In this document: positions 24,770 to 37,314 of the stretch, piece after piece
Layout: every line of letters starts with the position of its first letter
How positions within the stretch are numbered: position 1 is the stretch's first letter
Source: Podocnemis expansa
Lineage: Eukaryota > Chordata > Testudines > Podocnemididae
Reading direction: 5' to 3'
DNA: 64,000 nt
Assembly (NCBI GenBank): GCA_007922195.1
Contig: ML681963.1
Coordinates: 135,648,173-135,712,172, forward strand
Program-made: the position numbers and the translations under genes
Notes under the pieces: generated by a model
What the model was told of the DNA's origin: nothing
The model's input: only the letters and a program-made list of their open reading frames with translations
The model's database searches: none

Positions 24770-25189
24770 AAGGAAGGCTCTCCCCTACACTGGAAGTGGA
24801 AGGGCAGGGCAGCAAGTGTAAGAGGGAGGTCCTCAAACTCAGTTGGGTGGGAACCAGGGAAGGAAACAGATGTCTGTCTAGTCTGGCATGCAACAGTGAC
24901 AGAAATCAAGTCATGCAGTGCCCTGCCCCGGGAGGAGGCCAGCTGTGGAGCAGAGTGGCTGGACCTGCTGTCTGTTGAATGCCCAGAAGAACAGCTGGGA
25001 CTGCTGTCCACTGAATGCCCTGGGGAGAGAGAGGACTCACTAACAGTGGAGCCTTATGATCAGATTGGGGTAGGAATGGGCCAGGGGAATGAGGCATTGG
25101 TCTGATCATGTGGCCAGAAAATGAGGCAGTGTGTTTTGGTGATTTCCCTACTGACCTAGTAGGAAGACTACTTACTTACCACTGTTAGA

Positions 25190-25600
25190 GCTCTGGGCTG
25201 GGACCTGGTAGAGTGGGGGCTTTGGCATAAACTCTGCTCAGTGCTCTGTTTGACATAAGGGTCAGAGCCCTTAAACAGTCATTCAGTTTCTGCCAAAGCC
25301 AGGAGACTTTTGGCGAAAGACTACTAATTGCTTTGCCTGCCCACAGTGCTAGAGCTACAGACTATTGTTTGTTCTAGTCTTAAGGCTGTAGCTCCTCATT
25401 GAAGCTTTGAGTGGGGTACAGCAAAGACCTTAGACTGTCAGTTGCTGCCTGCCTAAGCTGGGAAGCTTTGTTTTGGCTAGAGACTATTCATTGTGCTACC
25501 CTGCTCGGAGGGTAAGGGCAATACTGTAGATTGCTGCCTACCTTAGTCAGGAGACTGGGCAATATACTATGTATAACTCTGCCCTATCTAGAGGGCCGAG
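25190..25600. repeat. Diverged tandem-like segments, possible retroelement remnant
   Basis: Similar phrases recur at irregular intervals of roughly 60-110 bases: 'ccaggagactttt', 'agctgggaagctttg', 'gtcaggagactgggc', each near 'ctgcctgcct' or 'attgctgcctacc' and 'agactatt'. I cannot name the family. It may be the untranslated part of an LTR retrotransposon. Confidence 0.4.
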
Positions 25601-25899
25601 CCCTAGCTTGCTAATTGGCCCCTTATTACATGTGATGTAGTAAGACGGAGTGGTTGCCCTTTGAGCCTGATGGGGAGGGATGGCCACGGCAACGCTATAT
25701 GAGGTCATCAAATTTGCTTCTGCATTTGCACTGAATGTCAAGGCCCTGGTCCTAAAAAAATTAATTATACCCATGACCCAACAATTACATCTTTGAACAA
25801 TCCATTCCAGTCTTTTGGTAGTGGCAGCAGGGGGCACCACAACCTAGTACGTGAGGGTCTATGACCCCATACTGGGTCCTAACCTGTGGTTTGAAAACC

Positions 25900-28800
25900 A
25901 CCACTCTAGAGTCTAGAAGTTGCATGTAAAGTGTTATGTGTTATGTCTACACTTTTTGCTTGCAGATTGACCAAAAACCTTTCTCTACACCCAGCCTGAG
26001 TTGCTGGGTTGGATACGGGATTTCTGCATAGACAAAGGGTAGGAAGTGGTGGTGGGATGGACTCTTTCCCACCCCAAGTCATAAAGAAACTGGAGAGTTT
26101 CTCTGTGGCTGCCACTCCATATTCCAGATTGGAGTATCCACCACAGTCTTTATGCTCCCCCTCTGCATGTGGTGATTTGTGCAATGATGTGTTTAGTTGT
26201 TGATCCATCACCTCTGTCTTAAATCCCCACTCTTGGTAAAGTGGGATATTTCTCTTGCCTTCTTATAAACTCTTATAACTGCTTCAAGTGAGACACTTAC
26301 TTTCACTTGCTATTGTTGCAATGCCTACTTCATAATGAAGTTTTTTAATATGGTTTGCCAGATTGCTGTTGTGTCATCATTCTTGTGTTGCATCTTCTAT
26401 ACTTGAAGCTTAATCAAGTTACATGAACCTAAGGCCAATGATGAAAGTTTCAAAAATCTCTCTCTGGTGGTGTGCTTTGTTGTAGAAGAAGAAAAGTGTT
26501 TGGTTCTATTATTTATTTATTTTTTTAAAAAGAAAAAACCTGAATGAACATGATAGGCCTGGTGATTACTTTGCAGTCATTTGTCAGTTCAACCACCTGC
26601 TTGCACATCAGAATAAGAAAGCACTGAATCCAGTCTCTCTCCTGCATTGGTTACCTGGATTGCCAGAGTTTGTGCTAGGGAAAGAGAACACTTATGGCCT
26701 GCTACTTCTCTTCCTGTGCAGATGGGTGGGGAATGTGGATAAATTCCAGCTCTGCTGGTCCCAAAACACTTCCAGTGCAGAGAGTGAAATAATCTGTTTT
26801 GGCAAAAGGGTTGAAGAAATTACTTTCATTCCAGAGCAAAAGTTGTGACACTGCTTAACAATTTGGTTCCTGTCTTGCTGAGAGATGTACTTCAAAATAT
26901 AACCAACTGAATTGTGGAAGTAAATTTTAGATGGAAAAGCCCTAGCAGATCATCTGTTCCATCTTCCTGTCAGGACAGGACTGACCTGTTCTGTATGTTT
27001 TCTGTGGTTTTATTTGACTGCAAAAGTACAAATTACTGAATTTTATTCTGATAAATAAGTCAAATAGAACTAAGAGACTTTATCAGCCATTTTCCAAAGC
27101 TATTGGGTTCAGCTAAATGGGTTCAGCTACTCACAAAGTCAGAAGTCCTTGCCTGGAAACTGTGATAGGTATTGAATTATCTGTGTGGATAGCTGCCAGC
27201 TTATTTAATGCACATGTGTCTGTAACTGTGATACACTGGAAAAATTCAATGTTCAATGGATCTTGAACTTGTACTACCTTCCACCTGTTTAGTATGGTAT
27301 CTAGTTGAAGTTCACTCTGCTGAAATATAAAACATGCTGGAATATTAAGTGGCTCAATACTTGGTTCAGGTACCAAGTGGTTTCACTACTTGCTTTAGGT
27401 TTTTTCTTACAACAGCTAGTTTCTTCATTTATCTGGCTATGTTTCTTTGTGAAAACACTACAAAATGTGGGCCAGGTAGGTTTTGCATGTCTAGCTTGGA
27501 TCATGGGAATCTTACACACTGCAAAGGCCATAGCTAACAAGCTGCAGGTGTTCACTGCATGAGTAGAGAGCTGTCTCCTTTTAACTATTGTTAGGCCAAA
27601 GGCATGCATCTGAAGTCCAGAATGAAAGACTGACGGTCTGGGAATGATTTTCTGTGTATCCATTCATACTGCAGCTCCAAAATAGTTTATTAGAAACCTT
27701 GACAGCCATCAGATAGAGTCAAACACCAATGTTTACTAAAATCCAACCCATTACAAAGTTTTGGATAGTTATACAAATAGAACTGTGGGAATAATGTTCA
27801 GTAAATAATTTATTTGATGAATTTTGCCCCTCTTTTTTTCTGATCACAAATCATTTATGAGCTGCTTATAATGCAGTCATGTTTATTAGTTATTTGAAAT
27901 TATTTGGGCAACATTCTCATTGAATATTTAGTGGTCTTTCAAATTCAGAGCATTGAGTTTATTGTGACTAAAGATGTCAGTTTACAAACTTTGTACAGTG
28001 TTGGCTTTACTGTGTAAAGCACATAATGTGTTCCTGTTCTCAGATTAGATTTAACACAATTCTGTGAGTCAGGTTTCTACAGCAGAGTCCTGGTGATCAC
28101 TTACAATGCAAAATCTGATTATTTAGATATATTGGTTGTCTTGCATATCATTGATCACTGGGTGTCACTGACTTGAGTGCAAGGAACTACCAGGGTGGAT
28201 TAAATTGTTTTAGATTGATTTAGTTCCACCCTTTGGTGTAAGAGTAAGATGGCATTCACAGGAAACCAACATCACTCCCAAGTGGTCTATTTGGGGTGCT
28301 GGTTGACTCATTCTTGTCACTGTCTTAGTTCAATATGTACATGGTTGTATACAGTGACATGGTTGGCAAGTGTCATCAACGTCTTGTAGCCAGTGAGGGC
28401 GCTGAGTGGTTCTGAGATGAGCTTTAACTAGCTAGATAAGAAGTCTGTGTGTAAAACTCTTGCTGGACAAGAATGAGTCCAAGAATATTTTAATATCATG
28501 TATGCCAGAGACCCTTTTGATATATGTCATATAGTATTATTGCTTTCAAATTCATTCTAGAATTAAATGTTTAGAAATAACTTTGATGTAGCAAAAATCC
28601 ATTGCCATTGAATGGAACAACTGAGTTGAATTGTTTCTTGCATTATAATGTGAAGAATGCAATTTCATTTATGAGCATCAACTGTCAATTACCTTTTTTT
28701 CTGGAAATCAATGATCCAAATCCTATTGAAGTTAATGTACAGACTTCCATTGATTGCAAAGGACTTCATACCAGGCCCTATGGAAAGGTTTTGTTGAATT

Positions 28801-29050
28801 TGTTTATGTCTTTCTTTTAAGCTGTTTGTCTAATATGTTACAAGAGTATTTAAACATGTGTACATATAAATATCTGAATATTAACTTTGTTTTGAGTGGA
28901 ACTTTGAAACCATATATTTCACAAAAACATTTTTCTAAAGAGCCAAGATTCAGCTGAAAATTTACAATTTTTCCTGCTCCATACATCAAACTGTCACTCT
29001 GTTTTAGAATCGAATGCAACTGAAAATGTTTCTTTTACATTTGTTTGCAG
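25900..29050 (+). other. Intron 7, last part, nothing firmly recognised
   Basis: No repeat family or exon could be named. The longest frame (27663-27301, minus, 120 codons) has no family character and the local sequence is ordinary AT-rich intron. Confidence 0.5.
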
Positions 29051-29183
29051 AACCAAGATGGATCATGTATCCAATCAGTCAATCTTATTCTTAATCAGGA
29101 TCCCAAGAGGCAAGTGACTCTGACTCATTCAGGAGATGTTTTGGTATATGATCAGTACAAAATTAGCCTGCCCTATACGGATG
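29051..29183 (+). CDS. OTOG: Otogelin-type gene, exon 8 (second VWD domain, middle)
   Basis: The exon is 133 bases, with acceptor 'tttgcag' and donor GTAAGG, phase 0 in and phase 1 out. It encodes [20 protein letters not shown] and then [20 protein letters not shown]. The C..SV.L.L....V.L...G.V.V pattern is the middle beta-strand region of VWD. It continues the domain started in exon 7 and keeps the frame into exon 9. Confidence 0.94.
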
Positions 29184-29702
29184 GTAAGGAATAATAAATA
29201 CACATAAATAAATGCATATCGAGCACCAAAGCAGTACTTTTAAAACCACATATATGAATTGTATTGTTGCATTTAACACATTGCTAATTTCCCATTGGTA
29301 TTTCAATAACCAGCTGCACACCTTCGTGATAAAGATTTCATTATAAGTATTATGCCAGAATTGTCTTACATGGAGATACAATATACTGTACCTCTGATAG
29401 ACCCATAGTCTATCACTCAGGCTACAAAGTCCTTTAGTTCCTCCCTAAGAGGAACATTCTTTCCAATCGACATATGTCTTGACTCTGAATTTTCTTCTTT
29501 CCTTACTTATACAGAACTTAAAGCAATATCAGTGGAAGTTCTTCTTGCTCTACTTACATAGCATATTGGTGCTGAGATCCAGAGAAGTTTTGCCTTAAGT
29601 TTGGCTTTCATGTTTTCTTGCCACAACCTACTGCATTTTTAAACACATTATTGTTGAGAGAAGCAAGTGTATTGTATATTAATTCATGACTTCATCCTGC
29701 AA

Positions 29703-31210
29703 AAAAAAACAACAAGGAGTTGTGTGGCACTTTAAGACTAACAGATTTATTTTTTGCATGCGCTTTCGTGGGAGAAGATCCCACTTCCTCAGATGCTTCG
29801 AAGATGGGTGAACTTACAGAAAGGAATGAAACTAAATGCAAGGGGGTGTAAAACATAGGATCAGGTCATACAGTAACAGCAAATCAGAGCAGTTTTCAGG
29901 CTCAAACCATGGGAAGCCTGAAGTCAAATGACCTTTTGTAATGGGAAAAGAACCCATAGTCTCTATTGAGTCCTGCTTTCACAGAATTTAGCTTGCATAT
30001 TAAATCGAGTTCAGCTGTTTCTCTTTGAAGTCTTGATGTCCCAGCTACATCTCTAATGACAGTCATTAACAAATCAGTCATCGAGTGATTAGGAAGATGG
30101 AAGTGCTCAGCAACTGGTTTCTTTGTTCTGTGATTTCTGATATCAGCTCTGTGCTCATTCAGCCTCTTACGCAGCGATCTTCCTGTTTGTCCAATATATA
30201 AGGTGTTGGGGCATTTCTTGCACATGATGGCATAGACCACATTAGTAGATGAGCAGGTAAATGAGCCTCTGATGGAGTAGCAGGCTTGATTAGGACCTAT
30301 GATGGTATCTGTTGTGCAGATATGTGGGCAGACTTGGCAGCGTGGTTTGTTGCAGGGGTGTGTGCCTGCTTCAATGTTTCTGTTGTTAGATCTGTAGTTG
30401 CTGGTGAGAATCTGTTTAAGATTAGGGGGCTGCCTATAAGCAAGGAATGGTCTGTCTCCTAATGCTAGAGAGAGAGAGGGATCATCTTTTAGAATAGGCT
30501 GTAGGTCCTTAATGATCTTTTGCAGAGGTCTGACTTGAGGATTGTATGTGGTGACTAGTGGTGTTCTGTTGCATTCTTTCTTGGGTCTCTCCTGTAGTAG
30601 ATGACTCCAGGGAACCCGTCTAGCTCTGGCAATTTGTTTTCTTACTTCCCCAGGCGGGTACTGTAGTTTCAAGAATGCTTGATAGAGATCCTCAAGATGT
30701 CTGTCTCTGTCTGAGGGATCAGAGCAGATGCGGTTATATCTTAGGGCTTGGCTGTAGACAATGGATCGTGTGGTGTGTTTAGGATGGAAGCTCGAAGGAT
30801 TTAGGTAACTATACCGATCAGTAGGTTTTCGGTATAGGGTGGTGGTGATGCATCTATCCCTGATTTGTACTGTAGTGTCAAGAAAGTAGATCTCCTGTGT
30901 GGAGTGTTCCAGGCTCAATTTGATGGTGTTGTGGAAATTATTGAAATCTCTGTGAAAATCTTCAAGAGCATCCCTGCCATGTGTCCAGATGATAAAGATG
31001 TCATCAATGTAGCGCAGGTAAAGAATAGGTGTTTTGGGATGAGACTTGAGGAAACGTTCTAAGTCGCCCATAAAAATGTTGGCATATTGTGGGGCCATGT
31101 GGGTGCCCGTAGCAGTACCAATGATTTGGAGATATAAATGATCCTCAAATCTGAAGTGGTTGTGGGTGAGTACAAAGTCGCAAAGTTCAGTCACAAGCTG
31201 TGCTGTGGCA
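29703..31210 (-). mobile_element. Young 5'-truncated Penelope-like retroelement with target duplication
   Basis: The 1.5-kb insertion lies between two copies of the 11-base word 'tcatcctgcaa' at 29692-29702 and 31211-31221, which I read as the target-site duplication. On the minus strand it holds one long uninterrupted frame and then the terminal repeat (29703-29800). It is the best preserved Penelope copy in the window. Confidence 0.9.
29902..31210 (-). CDS. Penelope-like reverse transcriptase with GIY-YIG endonuclease, N-terminally truncated
   Basis: About 435 codons without a stop. In order: RT motif B-like GTATGTHMAPQYANIFMGDL, the RT catalytic LRYIDDIFIIW box, a connector with SSFHPK and DPSDRDRH, a cysteine motif CNKPRCQVCP, and a GIY-YIG nuclease with VVYAIMCKKC, LYIGQTGRSLRKRLNEHRAD and a late HFHLPNHS. 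This RT-linker-endonuclease order is specific to Penelope-like elements, whose nuclease cuts target DNA for primed reverse transcription. The fingers and upstream palm are missing, so no functional start exists. The frame extends a few codons past 31210 into flanking DNA without a good ATG. Confidence 0.92.
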
Positions 31211-31680
31211 TCATCCTGCAAGCATCTGTGTTGACTTCAGGGAAAGCCAAAGGGCTGTCAGCATCTTTCAGGATTGGGTGCCATGGGAACTGTCCAAAAT
31301 GATTATGCTTCATGCAGTTCATTGCCACTGGCATGATGATGTCATCTCCCTAGAGATGATGTCTGAAAAATCTGTGTTTTTAAAACTATCTTATTCTACT
31401 TATTCTTTATGACCATGCCAATGATCTTCTGATGCATTTTTACACAACTTGAGAGAATGTATCAAGTATTTAGTTTGCCTTATGAAACAGTAAATTCCAT
31501 TTTATCTTCATAGAATAAATTATGGTACTATTGCTTTTTTGGGGTTCAGAGTATGGAAGATGTGACTTACATGAATATAAAAAGCATTACTTAAATCACT
31601 ACTAGAAACAAACCCATAAATTCTTAACATGTATCCATTTTTCTTTCAACTTCGGTTTTCTCCTTTCCTCTCCTCCGCAG

Positions 31681-31858
31681 ATTCTTTTGAAATAAGGAAG
31701 CTCTCTTCTGTATTTTTGCAAGTAAAGACCCACATTGGACTACAGATACTGTATGACAGACAGGGGCTAAGGCTTTATCTTCAAGTTGATGACCGATGGA
31801 AGGATGATACTGTGGGCCTTTGTGGAACCTTCAATGGGAACATGCAGGATGACTTTTT
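31681..31858 (+). CDS. OTOG: Otogelin-type gene, exon 9 (second VWD domain, end)
   Basis: The exon is 178 bases, with acceptor 'tccgcag' and donor GTAGGA (weaker than the others), phase 1 in and phase 2 out. It encodes [20 protein letters not shown] and later [30 protein letters not shown]...DDF is the defining C-terminal VWD motif, with the GLCG box used in disulphide pairing and the N.N..DD calcium-site region. The final F-L codon is split over the intron. Confidence 0.96.
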
Positions 31859-33009
31859 GTAGGAGTGACTATTGTCTTTTTCATATATTTAGAGTAGTGT
31901 AGAAAATATACATGCCGATGATTCTTGGACAAATACCAAGAGTTTGACTTCATGTTTCCCCCCTCTCCCCTCAGAATGCTGAAATTGAGAAGTCGGTTTT
32001 GGTTTGCTAGAAGGGGAAATCGTTTAAGATGCTGTAAACCACATTGATGTTGATGTCCTTTAAAATGAAAATAATCATATAAAAATAAGTTAGAATATAC
32101 ACAAGTCCTAGTAGTTCCAAGGACTAGTTTATTTAGAGATTGATGACTGAAAATGTCTCCTTTCTGAAGAACTGTTTACTTCCTTGCAAGCTTTCTCTTC
32201 TCTCTTCAGATCCTAGTCTCTACTACCATTCTAATCTCCTTTCTCCAACAGAGCCCCCATTGTGCAGAGTTTGCAGACCAGCCATAGATTTCAAAATGAA
32301 TTTGCCTGTTGTTTGAGCTTCACTTTGCTGTGAATGCATTGGAACACTGTTAGAGCTTCATGGACACACCAGTGAAACCTATTAAATTTGTTCAGTTTTG
32401 CTGTGAAGCCTGTGTGCAGACTTGCAGACCCAGCGCAGTAAAGTGGCTTGAGGTTGAAGAAGCAGTCAACTGAGATGGGAGAAAGTAAAGGCGGAAGGGG
32501 TGAAAAATGATAAGGAGGTGTCAGCAGAGGGAAAGGCATGCAGAAGGAACATGAGCCTATTTAGTGCAGGAAGGGACATTCCTCTCATGTGGCTGAAGGG
32601 AAGAAAAGAAGTGTTAATTTTAGAATTAAACTGAATACTTTTTATTGAAACACATAGAAAAATGAGAACATTTTCCACAGAAAAGTCCCTAACTTCTTTG
32701 AGAAGTTTTAGAATTCCTTCACGCCCAATTGGCTCTCCATTTTATCTTAAAGGTAAAAGGAGTCAGCAGGTAGCACTACCTAGATCACTCAGGGTGGTGC
32801 CAAAAAATTTGCCAGTGTTATTTACAAGATGCTGAGATATTTTGATGTTCTTAAAAGTTTAATTTTGAATCACCAGATGTTTGCAACACACCTCTCAATC
32901 TTTAAATCTGTCCATCTGTAATATCCAAATGGGTGATGAATGAAATGTGGCAGCTGCACTTTAATTGGCAGATTATAAATTCTAGCGGGGTAGATGTTTT
33001 AATCTAGTT
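31859..33009 (+). other. Intron between exons 9 and 10, first part, nothing recognised
   Basis: No nameable repeat or exon. Two weak minus-strand frames at 32291-32678 lack family character. Confidence 0.5.
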
Positions 33010-33160
33010 CAGCAAAACAAACAAGGAGTCCTATGGCACTTTTGAAGACTAACAAATTTGTTTATTGCATGAGTTTTACTGGAATTTTCTCCCATGAAAA
33101 CTCATGTGATAAATACATTTTAGTCTTTAAAAGTGCCACAGACTCTGGTTTTTGGTTTTT
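33010..33160. mobile_element. Penelope terminal repeat, collapsed palindrome
   Basis: It begins 'acaaacaaggagtcctatgg' in minus sense, then switches near 33085 to the plus-sense arm 'ttttctcccatgaaaactc' and ends 'aaaagtgccacagactc'. The hammerhead-like loop region is lost at the centre. No coding sequence is present. Confidence 0.65.
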
Positions 33161-33379
33161 TTTGGCAGATTACAGTGTTTTAAGGTTATAACCACAATGG
33201 AGATATAATGCTATCATTGACAAGTTCAAATGGTTTTTAAGGGGCTTTTCTCATTGTGGGAAACACATGACCTGCTTGTGCAATCTCTTGTGTTACATCT
33301 AGAGTGCAATAACAGAGCTGTGGCATGGCCATGGATGGCCTGGATTAGTTGACTTTGATCTGTGTAGTTCTAGCTGTGG

Positions 33380-33500
33380 GGCTAAAAGTTGCTGTGTACA
33401 TGTTTCGGCTGGAGCCTGGGCTCTGAAACCTGGTGAAGGCAGTGGGTCTCAGAGGCTGGACTCCAATCCTAGCTCAAATGTCTACACTCCAATTTTCAGA
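33380..33500. repeat. Possible palindromic repeat fragment
   Basis: The sequence 'ggctggagcctgggctctga' followed by 'ctcagaggctggactccaat' has inverted complementarity, with 'tgtgtacatgtt' and 'aatgtctacactcc' at the edges. It resembles a MITE with terminal GTCTACAC-like ends, but the boundaries are uncertain. Confidence 0.35.
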
Positions 33501-34202
33501 CCAGCAGACCGATCCTGAAATGAGTCAACTGAGCCAGGCTCTGAGACCTGGTGCCTGGGGTTTTTTACTACAGCACAGATGCACTGCTGTCCATCCTCAA
33601 CTAACCTGTAACAGATTGCAAACCAGGTTGATTTGTTTTGCACAGTGATAAAAGCATCTTGAAAGCCATTCCAATCTGTGAATTATGGTATGATGTAGAA
33701 CAAAACATAGGTATCATAAAAAGGGGAGGCTCAAGTGGGTGTGGCTGGCAGTGAATATGACAGTGGGGTCCTTGCCCAGACTATCCCCAAAGTAAATGAA
33801 TGCACTCTGCTCCTCTTCAGAGAGTGCTCCCACTTCATTACTGTGGCTTTTCCACACACAATGCTACCTTGCCCTAAAATTAATGCAAATCCACAGCTGA
33901 CATACATAAAAGGCCCCCTGACATCTCCATGAAATTAATGGAAGTCTGCCTACTAGTGGTTGATACCCTTTATATTTGGCAGCAGCTGCTACTGCCACTC
34001 TGCTGTTTTCCTGGGGCCCAGAAACACTCAGCTGCTCCTTCTATCACATCTCTGGGCCCCTTTCTTCTCTGCCCCCCTTCCTTTTGAATGAGAGGCCTGG
34101 AAGGGGAGCTGGCCAGGAACAGACAGAGGGTTTCAAGTAGGAGAGAAATGAGGAAGGAGTGGAAGGGAGAAGACACACGAGGGGAAGAAGAGTAAGTAGA
34201 AA

Positions 34203-35131
34203 GATCATAGAATCATAGGGTTGGAACGGACCTCAGAGGTCATCTAGTCCAACCCCCTGCCAGAGGCAGGACCACTCCCACTAAACCATCCCAGTCATGG
34301 TTTTGTCCAGCCGGGCCTTAAACACCTCCAAAGATGGAGACTCCACCACCTCCCTCGGGAGCTCATTCCAAGGCTTCACCACTCGCCTAGTAAAAAAAGT
34401 TTTTTCTAATATCCAGCCTCGACCTCCCTAACCGCAACTTGAGACCATTGCTCCTCGTTCTGTCCTCTGTTATTACTGAGAACAGTCGAGCTCCATCTTC
34501 CTTAGAGCATCCCTTCAAGTAGTTGAAGGTTGCTATCAAATCCCCCCTCAATCTTCTCTTCTGCAGACTAAATAAGCCTAATGCTTTCAGTCTATCCTCA
34601 TAGGGCTTGTGCTCCAGCCCTTTAATCATTTTGGTTGCCCTCCTCTGAACTCTCTCTAGCATGTCCCTGTCCTTTTTGTAGTGGGGAGCCCAAAACTGAA
34701 CACAGTATTCTAGATGTGGCCTCACCAGTGCAGAATAGAGGGGAATGATCACATCCCTTGATCTGCTGGTAATACTTCTTTCGATGCAGCCCAGTATGCC
34801 ATTGGCCTTTTTGGCAGCAAGAGCACACTGCTGACTCATATTTAGCTTCCCATCCACCATGACCCCCAGGTCCTTTTCTACACTGCTGCTACTTAGCTGA
34901 ATGTTTCCCAGCCTGTAGCGGTGCATGGGGTTTTTTCGTCCCACATGCAGGATTTTACACTTGTCCTTATTGAAGCTCATAAGATTTCTATTGGCCCACT
35001 GTTCCAATTTATCTAGGTCTCCCTGAATCCTGTCCTTGCCCTCCAACGTGTCTACTGGTCCCCCCAGCTTGGTGTCATCTGCAAACTTACTGAGAATGCA
35101 GTCTATTCCATCATCCAGATCATTGATCTGT
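34203..35131 (-). mobile_element. CR1 LINE, 3' fragment
   Basis: The minus strand has a 219-codon frame (35046-34387) from just after RT motif C to the C-terminus: [57 protein letters not shown]. Its 3' end at 34203-34260 has 'atcatagaatcatagggttg', the reverse of the CR1 tail. It is close to the young CR1 at 18303 but lacks that copy's frameshifts in this region. It is 5'-truncated and cannot be active. Confidence 0.93.
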
Positions 35132-35564
35132 CTAAACAGTTATTTAACACCAAAAGCTGGCCCATGTCAGTTGGCTCAGGCTTGCAGAGCACAGGCAGGA
35201 GGACTGCATTATTACAATGTAGACATTTGGGACTGTGTCGGAGTCAAGTTCTGAGCCCCTTCCATACACCACTCCCCTATACTGCATTTTAGAGTGCTCA
35301 GTTCAAGTCCCACAAGCCTGAGTCAGCTGGCATGGACCAACTGCAGTGTTTATTTGCTGCGTAGTCATACACACAGACTTTTTAGGCCATGTCTGCTCCT
35401 GCCTCCCTTCTAGTGAAAATCATATTGATTCCACTTTACACCTTCTCACCCTACCTCTACGTGGGATCTAGAGGCTCCTGGGCAGCTCCCCTTTTTTCCT
35501 TCTAGGCCTCTGATTGCTGCTTGGGCTGCTGCTTGGGGTGCATGGGGGAGGGAGGGAGAATTGT

Positions 35565-35622
35565 GCGTGCGTGCGCGTGCGTGTGTGTGTGTGTGCGCGT
35601 GCATGCATGCATGCATGCATGC
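35565..35622. repeat. Compound (GT/GC)n-(GCAT)n microsatellite
   Basis: Alternating GTGC/GTGT units are followed by five GCAT units. The purine-pyrimidine alternation is nearly perfect, the kind of sequence that can adopt Z-DNA. Confidence 0.95.
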
Positions 35623-35781
35623 AGAGCTGCAGGCTGACATCTTTGTCCTATTGGAACACAACCTGAGAATGCAGTGCAATGAGAGAGGGATGTTGACCAC
35701 CTTTATTGTGGGATGTGGCACTATTGAGTGGTTATGTAAATTTGTTGATGTTTTCAGTGACTGACCTTTGTCTTGCAAAAG

Positions 35782-35906
35782 GTCTCCAGTAGGAGTACCT
35801 GAAAGCACACCACAGCTGTTTGGAAACTCTTGGAAAACTTCATCTACATGTGCACCTGGGTATGATTATTCGCCAGTGGACCCATGTGATATCCACCTAC
35901 AGGCAG
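35782..35906 (+). CDS. OTOG: Otogelin-type gene, exon 10 (link from VWD to C8)
   Basis: The exon is 125 bases, with acceptor 'gcaaaag' and donor GTGAGC, phase 2 in and phase 1 out. It encodes [20 protein letters not shown] and then [19 protein letters not shown]. The P...FGNSWK....C pattern is the standard connection between VWD and C8 in this superfamily. A second AG lies seven bases into the exon, but only the upstream acceptor keeps the phase of exon 9. Confidence 0.93.
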
Positions 35907-37314
35907 GTGAGCAATAAGGATCAGTCATTATTGATCTGAAACCAAACTGTTTATTACTAATATATCTCTGAGCCTGAGCCTTAACAACTAAACAACTATT
36001 TTTAGTGTACCATTATGATCCCCACTAGTGCAAGTGTGTGGATCCAGACTGGGGAGGCTCATTTCCAAATGCAGTATGGTCATGTCCAATAAGGCCCTGA
36101 TCTACAAACGTTTGTCGTTGTCTAAGGCTCAGTTTTAGGATCCACTGTGATTCAAAAACTCCTGTTTGACTATTGTCTAATCCTGTAGGAACTTAAGTTT
36201 CCGCCTCTGGGCATGGACACTGCTGCCTTACTATAGGCCACCAGGTACCTCGCACATGCCTAATCCCTGAGCAATTCACAAACTGCATGAGAATAGACAT
36301 TTGTCTGCCTAACTGACAGGCTGGGCTTGATCCAATAGATGTGCTTGAAGGGTTCCTGCTGGATTAGGTACCAATCAAAACTGTCTTTATGATGATGCTG
36401 ACCCTATAATATTTAGTAAAGTGGCCAAAGTTCTGAGGTGGGAGGTGGAAAAGCCAGGGCACAGTTTTACTGCTCCAATGACTATTGAAACTATTCCACT
36501 TGGGATGAATAATTAAACAGGAGAGGCTGTGGGGTCTCCACACCAGAATATCCTTTAGTTCAGTGGCTACAATATTGCCCTGAGAGGAGGGAAGGTTCTG
36601 TTCAAATCCCCTCCCTCATTCATTCTAGGTAAATGCTCTCACCATTGGGCTGTAAGCTGGGTACCATCACCACCGCTCATTTTGTGTGGAGTTAGGCAGG
36701 TCCCATCACCACCTGCTTGTTCTGTCATTTTATGTGGAGTGAGGCAGGTGCCTAGCTCAGTCTCACAAGAATGGGTGTGTAAGCTGTTTGACTCCAGGAG
36801 AAGGATTCCCTTTTGTGGACCAGTAGCTGAAATAGGCACTTCCCTGCAGTCATGACTTGGTGCTTATTTATGTAAGAGGGGACAGGCCTTAGGACACATC
36901 CCTCTTGCTGACATCTTTCATTGACTAGTTTAATAGGCTTCTTGCACTGAAAGCAGGCTTTTGTGGATTGTGTTTGAAGGCACCTGTCTCTCCCTGTTCT
37001 TTGTACAAGGAGGCTAAGGGCCTAACTTAGGCTTTGTGGATCATGGCATTATGCTTGTAACTTTCTGGACTCATCATTGCAATGCCTAGGTTCCTTTGGG
37101 GTATGGGGCTAACTGCTTCTCCACCCGTCAGTGCAATTCCTATTGATTTCAGTGGAAGTTATACATACAGAGATATTGTAAAGTATAATGTCTTCATAAA
37201 TCTCTTACGATGGTCAACTTCAATAAAGGGTACTGCCTTCTCTTCTAAGAACTCTGCAAAGTGTGGTTGTTCTTCTACTTAAAACATGTTTGTGTTTATC
37301 TGTTATCTAAACAG
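35907..37314 (+). other. Intron between exons 10 and 11
   Basis: Positions 36640-36760 hold a short imperfect duplication around 'tgtggagt(t/g)aggcagg' and 'ccatcaccacc'. Nothing else is recognised. Confidence 0.5.

Noticed and set aside
36640..36760. A short duplication that might be a regulatory array
   Set aside because: Only two imperfect units; too weak to claim more than slippage.
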